This document shows positions 56,601-64,000 of a stretch of 64,000 nt of DNA, piece after piece. Origin of the DNA: Agriotes lineatus. Taxonomy: Eukaryota > Arthropoda > Insecta > Coleoptera > Elateridae. The position numbers and the translations under genes were made by a program. The stretch covers positions 77,143,061 to 77,207,060 of the forward strand of contig OW679203.1 of NCBI GenBank assembly GCA_940337035.1, read 5' to 3'. Position 1 is the stretch's first letter. The number at the start of each line of letters is the position of its first letter. The notes beneath the pieces are model-generated. The model had not been told where the DNA came from, searched no databases, and saw only the letters and a program-made list of their open reading frames with translations.

Positions 56601-57204
56601 ACCTTCCTCTGGTTGGCCTCCTTGGCGAACGAGACTGGAACGATAGCTTTCCCAGTCTGTTGCCCTGGGGTTCCGGTAGGGAATTTCCAGAGGCTTGTCG
56701 GAATTCATTTCCATTCTGATCATACGATGATCAGATGTCACGATATCCGACGTCACTTTCCAGTTTTCAATATTGATTGAAAAACACCTAGAGGCCACTG
56801 TAATGTCAATTACCTCCTTTCGGATGCTATTGACAAAAGTGGGCTCTGTACCTTTGTTCATTATCTCAAGATCCGTGGACGCCAAATATTCTAGTAGGGT
56901 TTCGCCCCGAGGGTTGATGTCTGAGCTCCCCCACACCGAATGATGTGCATTGGCGTCACATCCGACAATTACCGGAAGACCTTTGTCTCTCGCAAACGAT
57001 ATTAAGCGTTCGAATTCCTCCGTAGGTATACGCGCGTCATCCGAGGGAAAATAGGCGCTTCCTACTACTACCTTATGGTTTCTACCACCTACCTGATACT
57101 CCAGAACCGCTGCAGTGAGGTCCTTGGTTCCCAGCTGCGGTAGTGGTACCATGCTGAGATCCCTGGACACCATGATACAGGTCCTGGGTCGATCGTTTAC
57201 TTCC
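53616..57204 (-). mobile_element. R1/LOA-type LINE, 5'-truncated, recent
   Basis: Target duplication TCATCTAGTA at 53606-53615 and 57205-57214. Minus-strand element ends in a (CTA)n tail (53613-53633). 5'-truncated inside the endonuclease domain, otherwise uninterrupted over 1160 codons. The empty palindromic element can be rebuilt by taking out this interval and one duplication copy. Confidence 0.92.
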
Positions 57205-57233
57205 TCATCTAGTAAAAAACAATGATAAAACAA
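53700..57233 (-). CDS. LINE ORF2: endonuclease-RT-RNase H polyprotein
   Basis: Open frame of 1177 codons. The first ~10 (57204-57233) are flanking DNA fused by insertion. The LINE part starts about DEEVNDRPRTCIMVS, so the N-terminal ~80 residues of the endonuclease are missing. Endonuclease: GSAYFPSDD, GCDANAHHSVWGSSD (about 90), SDHRMIRMEM (about 170). RT: KSPGPDGIFPALLQKG, RPISLTSFLLKTLERI, AYRRGRSTETALHAV, AVLFDIEGAFDKA, GCPQGSCLSPHLWCL, AYADDGLVLVTG (about 615). RNase H: CYTDGSRVAERQSSGAGI (about 880), SDSQAALKAIF, WVPGHTGVQGNEKADELA. C-terminal CCHC: CPRCGRDEETSFHYLGEC. Presence of RNase H and this zinc motif fits the R1/LOA/I group. Codon choice is clearly GC-richer than the host flanks. 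Confidence 0.93.
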   Translation of the reverse strand: MFYHCFLLDEEVNDRPRTCIMVSRDLSMVPLPQLGTKDLTAAVLEYQVGGRNHKVVVGSAYFPSDDARIPTEEFERLISFARDKGLPVIVGCDANAHHSVWGSSDINPRGETLLEYLASTDLEIMNKGTEPTFVNSIRKEVIDITVASRCFSINIENWKVTSDIVTSDHRMIRMEMNSDKPLEIPYRNPRATDWESYRSSLVRQGGQPEEGICTKEQLSKDVEQLASKIVSAYEEACPLREARVRRVPWWTGTLADLRKESRRIFNRAIREGTQASWDTFKTARNRFKNELRRSKRSSWQKYCAELNSVSDSARLMKILSRETSQTVGALKKADGMWTTSREESLQHLLEVHFPGDGAIQLAPIAEQEPVPIENWQFAEGIITEGAVTWAVQEFDPFKSPGPDGIFPALLQKGLDILLPHIVRVYRASVAMGWVPEQWKAARVVFIPKTGREDYTTAKSFRPISLTSFLLKTLERIIDRHLTERVIRTHPFHRNQHAYRRGRSTETALHAVVHKVERALHYKEVALAVLFDIEGAFDKARTATICQALQARETPPVLVSWVRTALEQRTVTANLGDCSVRARVTGGCPQGSCLSPHLWCLIMDGLLGCLTEEGFYAQAYADDGLVLVTGRFLNVVCDRMQVACRIIERWCEEKGLSVNPLKTEIILFTKRRKLQGLRIPIMYGRPLALVQEVKYLGVILDSKLSWRSHVDRTVKKSTTTLWQLRRVIGRNWGINPKILHWLYTLVVRPRVQYGSVVWWPSVERPSISVRLAKVQRLACLGITGAMRTTPTAALEVILGLPGLDTWIKREAMATHLRMRDTGLWNDQGVRTGHARIADMAAREIPLSAYRVTEAEDRLRLEKGFSLTIPTREQWEQKRVKLQSNALICYTDGSRVAERQSSGAGIYMEGRGVQESYALGRFTTVFQAEVYAILSVATRNEVRISPEQKIYICSDSQAALKAIFSARTRSALVQECGDALAELAREKDVELIWVPGHTGVQGNEKADELAKLGAGETCFGPEPFLGITRQQVSAALTGWAYKTSEEKWKGCRGCRQAKYHIAGFDSKKSVWLMGRSRRTTNLLIGILTGHCKLKRHLTLIGVEEDPICPRCGRDEETSFHYLGECEAYQRLRYRTFGAPTLRMEELNSLSWAEILIFIRKSGRFKQGEEPIEEDDNEGG

Positions 57234-58037
57234 TTAATGACATTAGTGACATAAGAATTTGTTCTTTTATGTTTGAGAAAATGCCGCTACATAACGAATT
57301 TTCCAATGCTGCAAGGTTCGTTATGTCGCAGCATTTTCGTAAGCACAAAAGACAAAAAACTGATGTCACCAACGTCATTAATTGATTTCTTGATGTTGTT
57401 TACTAGATTAAAATCCTTACCCATTGTTTTTGTGATCATGGCTGCTTGATAATTGCAAGTCTTAATGACAACCAAAACCCTTTGATGGTCATTTTAAGGT
57501 AAACGGTTGCTTTTAGGCTTAAGAACTTAGAATACATTATTTTTGTGCTTTTTAATTCGCCTTCAGATAATAACATAAAATTTCAAAAACAGTTACAGAT
57601 AACGAAGTTAGAGCTAAAAAAACCCTCTGAAAGATAGGTAAAGTGCCTTTTAGAGTCGATTCCAATTATGATTTTTTTGGTTATTGCAGTACATCATAGT
57701 AAGTACGTATACCAAAATTAAAATCGATATCTCTACATTTGTAGAAATAAACAAAACACTAAAAAATAAAAAATTGAACTGCAAGGCCCTATAACTTCTT
57801 ACTGAAGAGACTTTGTACTAAGGTATATTGCGTTTAATCGATTTGTTATGACGTAAGGAATCTATTACTAATTGGTGTCCCATTCTTTTTGGGACACCCT
57901 GTATACAGGATCGTTGAGAACATCTACGGGCCAAGATTAGACATGTCGCTGGAGCAGCGCCGATGTTTAACTAGAATACTGGAATCTTGGTTGGTGAATA
58001 CGCTTGTCGCCGAAACAACCCTGAAGCGTTACCCGGT

Positions 58038-58112
58038 ATGGACAGGAGTATCGGGGACGTTTTGCGGGCGGTGATTGAACTAGTCGCCAGACCAGCACCA
58101 AAGTGCAACCAG
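58038..58112 (+). CDS. Candidate first coding exon of a host gene
   Basis: ATG 58038 in good context (GGTATGG) opens a 25-codon frame (MDRSIGDVLRAVIELVARPA + PKCNQ) ending at donor CAG|GTTAGT (58113), phase 0. Local GC (57900-58110) is well above the surroundings. The same frame is open upstream to a TAG at about 57975, and a second frame is open from 57889 to 58074, so the frame choice is uncertain. No downstream exon was found before the window ends, and a hAT follows at 58151. I do not recognise the protein. Confidence 0.3.
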
Positions 58113-58150
58113 GTTAGTACCGTATGATCGAAAACTTTTATCCTCTAGAG

Positions 58151-59227
58151 CATGGGTCAGCAAACTACGGCCCGCGGGCCATATCCGGCCCGCCGTCTGT
58201 TTTTAATCCGGCCGGCGGGTTAATCCACGAAAAAAATTCAAATAAATCAAATTACACGCTGTAACCACTGGCATATGTGAATGAACTGACTGAAGTAGGA
58301 CAAATTTTTCTAATGAGAAAAACTGCCCACAACCACCATTATCTTACAATGATTGGCTATGGAAATTAGCATTTGCTGCAGACATTATGGGATATAATTT
58401 AACTTAAAATTACAGGGAAAAACAGTGCTCATATGTGAACTGTATTCTATCGTAAAATCATATCGCCAAAAATTTGCATTGTTTGAAACACAAACTACAT
58501 TAACCAAGTTTGACCATTTTCCATGCTGTAAAAATGTTCTAATATTAGCGAAATCTTCATTCCCAAAAAAATTCGCTGCGGATATATTTTCTGAACTTAA
58601 ATTACAGTTACAACAGCGTTTTTCGAATGTTGACGCAAGTGCAAAAGACATTTTCATATTTTAAAATCCATTTGGCTGTAAAATTGAGGGGCTTCCATCA
58701 AACCTTCAACTGGAAGTGATTGAACTGCAAAATGATGATATGCTAAAAATTCTATAAATATCTTTCGGAAGATAAATACGCTCAATTAAAATCATATGCT
58801 CGAGATTTTATATCTTTATTTGGGAGTACTTACAATGTGAAAGGACATTTTCGAAAATGAAGAATGTAAAATCTCAATACAGAGCATTATTAACAGATGA
58901 ACATTTGCAAACAACTTTAATGATAGGATGTACTAATTTCGAACTCTCAGAAAAAACAATTACATTCATCGCATTAGTACAAAATGTAACCAGTTATATA
59001 ATAGGTTTATTAATAGATGGAAATATTTTATTCGTTTTTTTGTGTTAGCATGTATAGTATATATAAATATTATGTAACAATATCACTTCCTAATAAAAAA
59101 AATGAACCATTTTTTTTGCTGTATGAGTAGAATTGCACATGTAGATGTCTTCGAGTTAGCTACCTGGCCCGCCAAGCCTACAAATTTTACGTTCTGGCCC
59201 TTTCCAAAAAAAGTTTGCCGACCCCTG
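58151..59227 (+). mobile_element. hAT transposon, decayed, 1077 bp
   Basis: Eight-bp target duplication CTCTAGAG at 58143-58150 and 59228-59235. Inverted ends CATGGGTCAGCAAACT and AGTTTGCCGACCCCTG (complement CAGGGGTCGGCAAACT), with GGCCCG blocks just inside. Contains a transposase relic related to GTF2IRD2/ZBED-type hAT proteins. Confidence 0.92.
58390..59000 (+). pseudogene. hAT transposase C-terminal relic
   Basis: Shows LICELYSIVKSYRQKFALFE, FDHFPCCKNV, LQQRFSNVDASAKDIF, LPSNLQLEVIELQNDDM and KNVKSQYRALLTDEHLQTTL, the C-terminal half of GTF2IRD2-like hAT transposases, ending with the dimerisation region (SxYRxxLTDEHLxxxL). Two or more frameshifts. The N-terminal BED and DDE regions are deleted. 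Confidence 0.85.
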
Positions 59228-59463
59228 CTCTAGAGGGCTGTGGATTTTTTAAAATTAAATTTATGTTGGCAGTGATAAATAAAGGTACTTAATAATATAA
59301 CCTATACAACTTTGACTGAATGTTTAATACTCAACAAAAAGTGGTGCTGTGTATGAAAAACTGAGAAAGTAACTTTGAACAGTGTAGTTGTTTTTGTTAT
59401 TAAAATGTTTATGTATTCAACAAAAATATTTGTATTTGTTAAAGTGACATTACTGCTGTAACC

Positions 59464-59700
59464 TTAGGGGTCCCGGGTGGTGTAGCTTGAACAAGCGTCC
59501 ACGTTCGGTCAGTAGAGTTAAGCAACGCTCTTTCTGGTCAGAACTTGGATGGGAGTTCCACGGCTGCCCCTCTCGGCGCCTCGTGGTACGGCTGCCACGG
59601 AAATAGTTGGTCCCAGATGTCATAACAACATCATGACAGTCGTTAGTGGGGTTGAAAGTCCCCATAATTGGCCTAACGGCTGTTGGCTGAGTGCGAAATA
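59464..59700 (+). mobile_element. 5S rRNA-derived SINE
   Basis: GTAGAGTTAAGCAACGCTCT and GGTCAGAACTTGGATGGGAG (59512-59555) match the 3' half of 5S rRNA (GTTAAGCAACG...GGTTAGTACTTGGATGGG), which includes box C. It is followed by a non-5S body (GGTTGAAAGTCCCC, GGCCTAACGGCTGTTGGC) and an AATAAATAAATAAG tail. The 5' half of 5S is replaced, so it is a SINE and not a 5S gene. Confidence 0.75.
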
Positions 59701-60140
59701 AATAAATAAGTTGACAGATATAAAATGCCAATGTGACTTTTACTACCACGCCTGCCAACATAATTTTTTAACAAAACAATTCCACAGCCCTCTAGTATAC
59801 TGTATGTACTGGTATATCGGGCACGGATTATGCCCGTCGCTGTTTGCAGCGCCTTGAGCAGAATTCCCGATATGTTTCTGGGGCTTAAGAGAAGTTTTTG
59901 GTTAGGTAAGGCGGACTTGAAGGGTTTTTTCGTCATGGCCCGAGTGATTGCTTTTATATGATTTTGGGGGGTTTGAGCAGTGGGAGAAATAACTACGATA
60001 AAGACGCATTTTGCACCCCGCGCACCGCGTGACTCCCACCCGAATCGTGCAACAAAGAAAGGACTAATAACGGTCTAAAATGTACCAAGAAACAGTAACA
60101 CCCATATACAGAAAAACGATACTCAAAAATACAACACTCT
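59700..60140. other. No gene recognised
   Basis: Moderately GC-rich interval. Frame 59673-59936 (-) has no motif. Confidence 0.4.
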
Positions 60141-60430
60141 TACTATACCTTATATTCCAGGCATGTCTGACAAAATTAAACGAATTAGAAATAGGTTGGT
60201 CGATCCTTACAAAAACGAAACCGTTCAACAAAGAACAACATTCAAAGAATTGTATATAAAGTATTCCTTGTGAATGCAGTTAATACTGTATTGGTGAAAC
60301 GTCAAGGACCTCAAGTAATACAAGATTGACAAATCTAAAATAGCAGAACATGCTTGGAATAACAACCACAAAATACATTGGCATAACACAAACATTTGAT
60401 CTAAAGTATAAATGCCATATTCAAAAACAA
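60140..60430 (+). pseudogene. Penelope-like GIY-YIG endonuclease relic
   Basis: GMSDKIKRIRNR and ...YIKYSL.MQLILYW.NVKDLK correspond to 'GVSEKIxRI' and the GIY-YIG core (YxIPCxCxxxYIGETxRxLxxR) with stops. It ends with SKIAEHAWNNNHKIHWHNT, the PLE 'ALAEHAxxxxHxIxW' block. Separate from the RT relic at 50965-52525. Confidence 0.8.
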
Positions 60431-61391
60431 TTCAAATATCTATTGTAATAATACAATGATATATTAAAATTTCAAAGTAAAATAAGATTAAAACAAATGT
60501 ATCCCAGGCCTACTATTATTTTCATTAGTTATCAACCCAGCAATAGAGAAACCCAGGTAATTGAAATATTCAAACTAGGAAATTGAAAAACGTAGATAAT
60601 GAAATTATCTGAAGTACTGTTCGTAGACAATATGTTCATTTTAGTAAGGACAAAAGAGCGCCTATTTTTATTGGGAAAACCCCGGTTACGACATCGTCGA
60701 CTGGAAGAGAAGGCTTGCTCACGCTAATGAAAACAATTGTGCCTGTAAAGATACGGAAATAATTTCATTTAATCTTTATAGGCGCCAGCCAGCTGATGGG
60801 TTTTCCGATGATGGAATGTAGGAATCTCATCAGAAAAATTTCCCCTCAACGATGGAAAAGGTGTGCTCAGCTCAAGATATAACTTACCTTGCAATATTTT
60901 TAAAAGACTTAGTTTTGCTTTTCAAATAAAATCATACAATAAAATTAAGATTTCCTTTAAGACAACATTTATAAAAATACATTTGTTGCTGAGCACATCT
61001 GCAAGGCTGAAAACCGCAACTAACAAATAACTTGATCACGTGACGTCGTGATAAAAAAATCCTATACAGGTGTAGTATGTAGTACAGTCTCACCGGGAAG
61101 ACAATTTTGATAAGCTATAGACAAACCAACGCAGAACGCATAAGGTGCTACTATACTAACAGGGATATACCCCAAAACTTATTTTACAACATGTATTATT
61201 TAACTAATTACTTTTCCGGGAACTACGATGAAACAAGAATGGCCAGCTCGAGAAATGGCAACGGACGAATTTTCGTCATTCCACAAGCTGGTAACAAGGG
61301 GTTTCTCGGGGCTGCGTCGGGATAGAGTATAGATACACAGGAAGGTTGCGAAACGAGTGATGGCGGAACAATACGAGGTTTCTTCAAATAT

Positions 61392-63015
61392 TGTAATAGT
61401 ATGATGCTTACAGATATTCTGGTTGCATTTCTAAGGTATAAATGCTAACAAAAGATTCAAATAGGACCAGAATTTGTATTGTATATACTGCAATAATAAG
61501 ATTCACTATTAGACATTGATAATTGCATTAAACATGATATACAATAACCGTATTTAATTAACAGAGGTTAGTAACTGAATAGAAGAATATCGTCAGGGTT
61601 GCTTTTAGCTTGTATTCAAAATTTGTGCTGGAAATAGAAAATGTAGTTGGGCTTATAATGACGACAGATTAAATGTGTAACATCATGACACGACAACGAA
61701 TTCGCTTTAGTACAAAGGTGTTTCGATACTTTACAGAGGTTTCGTGCAGCGTTTTTATTCATATCGTAGTGCCAACAGTCGATAATGCAGCTAAAAGGTT
61801 ATAAAGCATTGCAAGAAGACACAAAGTACAAAGAGCATTGAAAAAAGAAACCTAAGAATTAATGAGGACTAACTACAATAAAATTCTAATAACTTGTGAA
61901 TCAAAGTTTATTTACTAAAAAAGTGAGACGTGCTCTAAATTGGGCGGGTATAGTTTCCTGAATGAAATTCACAAAACTAATTAAAAATTAAGATCAAAGA
62001 TGGTAAACGTACTAAAAAAATTGTAAATAATGTTACTATTGTGACCCAGAGTGTGGTTTGTTGTCGCCTATTTGTGATAATTTTTGAAGCTAATATTTCG
62101 CAAGTTTTGAAGCTGCGGGAATCAGAGCGCAGAGTGCAACGCCTAGAGGAGTCCTTGTTCATGGTATATATAAGCAGGTAGCAGCTTCTAAAATATTGCC
62201 AGGAGGCAGGTATCAGCCCTTTCAACTGTCGCATGTGCGAGGTCGTCTTTAGAGCCAGATTCAACTAGACTGGAAGCTACGACAAGCGGACAACAAGGTG
62301 CAGCACTTGGGGAAGGCTTTCTTCGTGGTCCAGAGACAGGCAGGAGCAGCTGAAACGGTTCCAAGAAGAAAATAGAAGCTTGACGTCACTCTGCCGCGAT
62401 CGGAAGCGAGAATTGGCGAGCCAGCAACAAACAAAAGCAGGCTGGTATGGGTTTACGCTTGAAAAACAAATTTCAGGTTAGCCAAACGTACTTGTTTATA
62501 TGAAATGCTTAAAAATGTGAAGTTGCAGATAAAAAATAGGTTGCTGTCTTGAACGTTGTGTGAGGAAAAGTTACAAAGTGGGTGATTTCTTATCAAATAC
62601 TAACTAGAAAATAAATGAAGACATTAAAAAGCTGAAATTAATTAAGAAATAAGAACTTACTGTGTTTTTTAATATTACTGTGTACCATTCAAAAGATTGG
62701 GTATTTGTCATTCAAATTTTAAAACTGTTTTGACATTTGGTTGACATAAGTTGTGACTTATGATACAAATCACATTTGAATTATTAGAAAATCAATTTTT
62801 CAGAAACAAGTAATTAGATAAAAGAATCCACCCCTGTAAATTTTTCAGAAGCTATATCAAAAAGTAATTATTGACATTATTATACAAAAGAGGGCAATTT
62901 GTAATTAAAATATCTAATTAAAATTAATATTTGCAAATTCTGCGCATTTAAAAGCACAGCAAAGTGTAGCCAGTGCAATATATTACATTACATAAAGAAT
63001 TGTCCCCATTATTAC
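61392..63015. mobile_element. 1.62-kb insertion with short inverted ends
   Basis: Comparison with 24410-24420 shows the uninterrupted site CAAATATATCCG. Here AATAT is present on both sides (61387-61391 and 63016-63020), and the insert ends are TGTAATA (left) and TATTAC(A) (right), complementary over about 8 bp. Such small inverted ends and a short duplication suggest a non-autonomous DNA element. It carries coiled-coil coding pieces (62093-62470). Confidence 0.75.
62093..62470 (+). pseudogene. Captured or decayed coiled-coil coding fragment
   Basis: Plus-strand pieces with strong heptad character: VLKLRESERRVQRLEESL (62104-62157, followed by a GTATAT donor-like site); LRQADNKVQHLGKAFFVVQR (62275-62334); and, one frame over, EQLKRFQEENRSLTSLCRDR then KRELASQQQ (62344-62430). 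A one-base shift links the last two. Protein not recognised. I infer a gene fragment carried by the insertion. Confidence 0.45.
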
Positions 63016-63429
63016 AATATATCCGATCCGGGATGAGATAAACTTCCACGACACCGACAAAACGGAAACGAAATTCCAAATTGGAATGTATTCTGGGTGC
63101 TTGAAATAGACGGCAACGTCGTAAATTGTTAAAATTTGTGGCTATGGCTTCCAAGCAGCTACAAAGCGGAATAACTTTAAGTCATAAACAACCTTTCTGG
63201 CTGAAGGCAGCTAAATGATTGACTAGCGCTCTCCGCTCTAGGATCGACGAGACAGGCTGCCAACCTCTTTTCTGGGTGCATAAAAACCAGTGGCGGCGTC
63301 AATTTTCACACTGACTTAACACTATAACTATATAGTTAAGGTGATGTATGAAAAGTTATTGAAAATAAATATGAGAATAAACTCAAATATATCGGACACG
63401 AGGTGATTTCAACAAAAGTAAATTTATAG

Positions 63430-63830
63430 CTCATCAGACTTGAAGAACGAAATATAGAACAAATAAGCCGTTTTAAATACCTGACCACAATCATATAAAG
63501 TCATGGGAAACTGGACACGAAGCTTAGTGAAATTATCGGAAAAGTTCAATCAAAATACAAAAGAATGGAAAAGTAGATATTGAAACAATGGTACATGATT
63601 GTGAATCCCAGACTTTAAATGACCAACGTAAATGCAGGAGACTAAAAGAGAAAACGAGGAAAGAAAATAAAGAATGGAGAAAGGATTATGGAATCAGAAA
63701 CTGGGACGGTTGAGGTAAATATACAGGATGTTGGACAAAAAAGGTTTTTAGACCAGGAACACACTTTGGATCAAGAACGCAATGGAAAACCGGAAGAGGT
63801 AAAACCAGAAAAATTGCAGAAGGAGAAGGT
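63430..63830 (+). pseudogene. RTE-like LINE C-terminal relic
   Basis: QISRFKYLTTII.SHGKLDTKL, EIIGKVQSKYKRMEK correspond to 'IKYLGxxIxxxGxxxxEIxxRIxxA' after the RTE RT domain. Sister of 24745-25200 within the long repeat. Confidence 0.65.
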
Positions 63831-64000
63831 AAACCAAGCAGCATATGAATAAGGAATACTATGGGAAAGCCTAATAAATAAAGCCCAAAGCAGAAAGTCG
63901 TGGCAAAAGATTATAATTAAGTAAATTAGTTCCTCTTCCACAAAAAATACCATTAGTTCTAACAAAACATTAACTACTACAATATTTAAAGAATACATTT

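Larger units (their letters stand above)
53126..57902. mobile_element. Large palindromic (Tc1/mariner-like) element split by a LINE
   Basis: 53126-53615 plus 57215-about 57310 is mirrored by about 57320-57902, arms of roughly 570 bp. Examples: GATTAGTCATAGATTCCTTACG versus its complement near 57847-57870, TTATCTGTAACTTTTT, AAGCAACCGTTTACCTTAAAATG. Ends read TCCCAAAAAGAATGGGACACC and GGTGTCCCATTCTTTTTGGG + ACACCCTGTA, the insect mariner/MITE style end CAGGGTGTCCC next to TA. No transposase. A 3.6-kb LINE sits in the left arm. Confidence 0.85.
60440..64000 (+). repeat. Long dispersed repeat unit, copy 2 (split)
   Basis: 60440-61391 and 63016-64000 together are collinear with 23470-25330. The interruption 61392-63015 is an insertion. 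This copy continues to the window edge. Confidence 0.85.

Noticed and set aside
59510..59560. 5S rRNA gene
   Set aside because: Only the 3' half resembles 5S. The rest is SINE body and tail.

Overview
The window looks like a transposon-saturated stretch of an insect nuclear genome. The reasons are interrupted 7-transmembrane chemoreceptor genes with the conserved C-terminal TYLxILxQF exon, GT-AG introns, AT-rich intergenic DNA, a 100-N assembly gap (23367-23466), and an arthropod-type repeat complement (copia, jockey-, RTE- and R1/LOA-type LINEs, Penelope-like elements, hAT, Tc1/mariner, tRNA- and 5S-derived SINEs, tyrosine-recombinase elements). I cannot name the species. I see no bacterial or viral genes.

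The only clear host genes form a small gustatory-receptor (GR) cluster. GR-1 (+) is complete by splice logic: exons 16174-17121, 20462-20530, 20589-20678, 20769-20831, giving 389 codons with all introns in phase 0. GR-2 (-) has exon 1 at 48889-49797 and exons 2-3 at 44053-44121 and 43901-43990, but no last exon was found. GR-3 (-) has exon 1 at 29574-30484, one base short with one frameshift, and exons 2-4 at 26162-26230, 26012-26101 and 25441-25497. A fourth GR survives as a scrap at 4385-4535. Exons 2 and 3 are exactly 69 and 90 bp in all three genes, so the copies are recent paralogues. Their long first introns are full of transposons. A short candidate first exon of an unrelated host gene lies at 58038-58112.

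Layout. 1-3200: unrecognised DNA, then a tandem duplication with large foldbacks. 3380-13200: a repeat copy, the GR scrap and a jockey ORF1 relic. That relic is split by a 7.6-kb DNA transposon (4753-12372) with 25-bp terminal inverted repeats. The transposon carries a spliced minus-strand gene of the 'SDTCGGQN' (DUF7869-like) family, and that gene is itself split by a young copia element (7057-11291). 13440-15935: a LINE RNase H relic split by a hAT element that grew a 30-bp minisatellite. 16174-20831: GR-1. 20900-25330: SINEs, the gap and a repeat unit. 25441-30484: GR-3. 32085-38110: a jockey 3' end and two tail-to-tail tyrosine-recombinase genes with hairpins. 38380-43430: foldbacks, a 17-bp minisatellite and a mariner relic with 320-bp inverted repeats. 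43901-49797: GR-2. 50743-52683: a deleted Penelope-like element with terminal repeats that resemble degenerate hammerhead ribozymes. 53126-57902: a palindromic element split by a near-intact R1/LOA-type LINE. 58151-64000: a small hAT, a 5S-derived SINE, a Penelope endonuclease scrap, and a second copy of the 23.5-25.3 kb repeat. The second repeat copy is interrupted by a 1.6-kb insertion with coiled-coil coding pieces.

The most unusual items are the TIR-bounded SDTCGGQN transposon with its recoverable nesting history, and a set of foldbacks whose two arms carry YTCRTG-like boxes in the same strand orientation instead of as mirror images.
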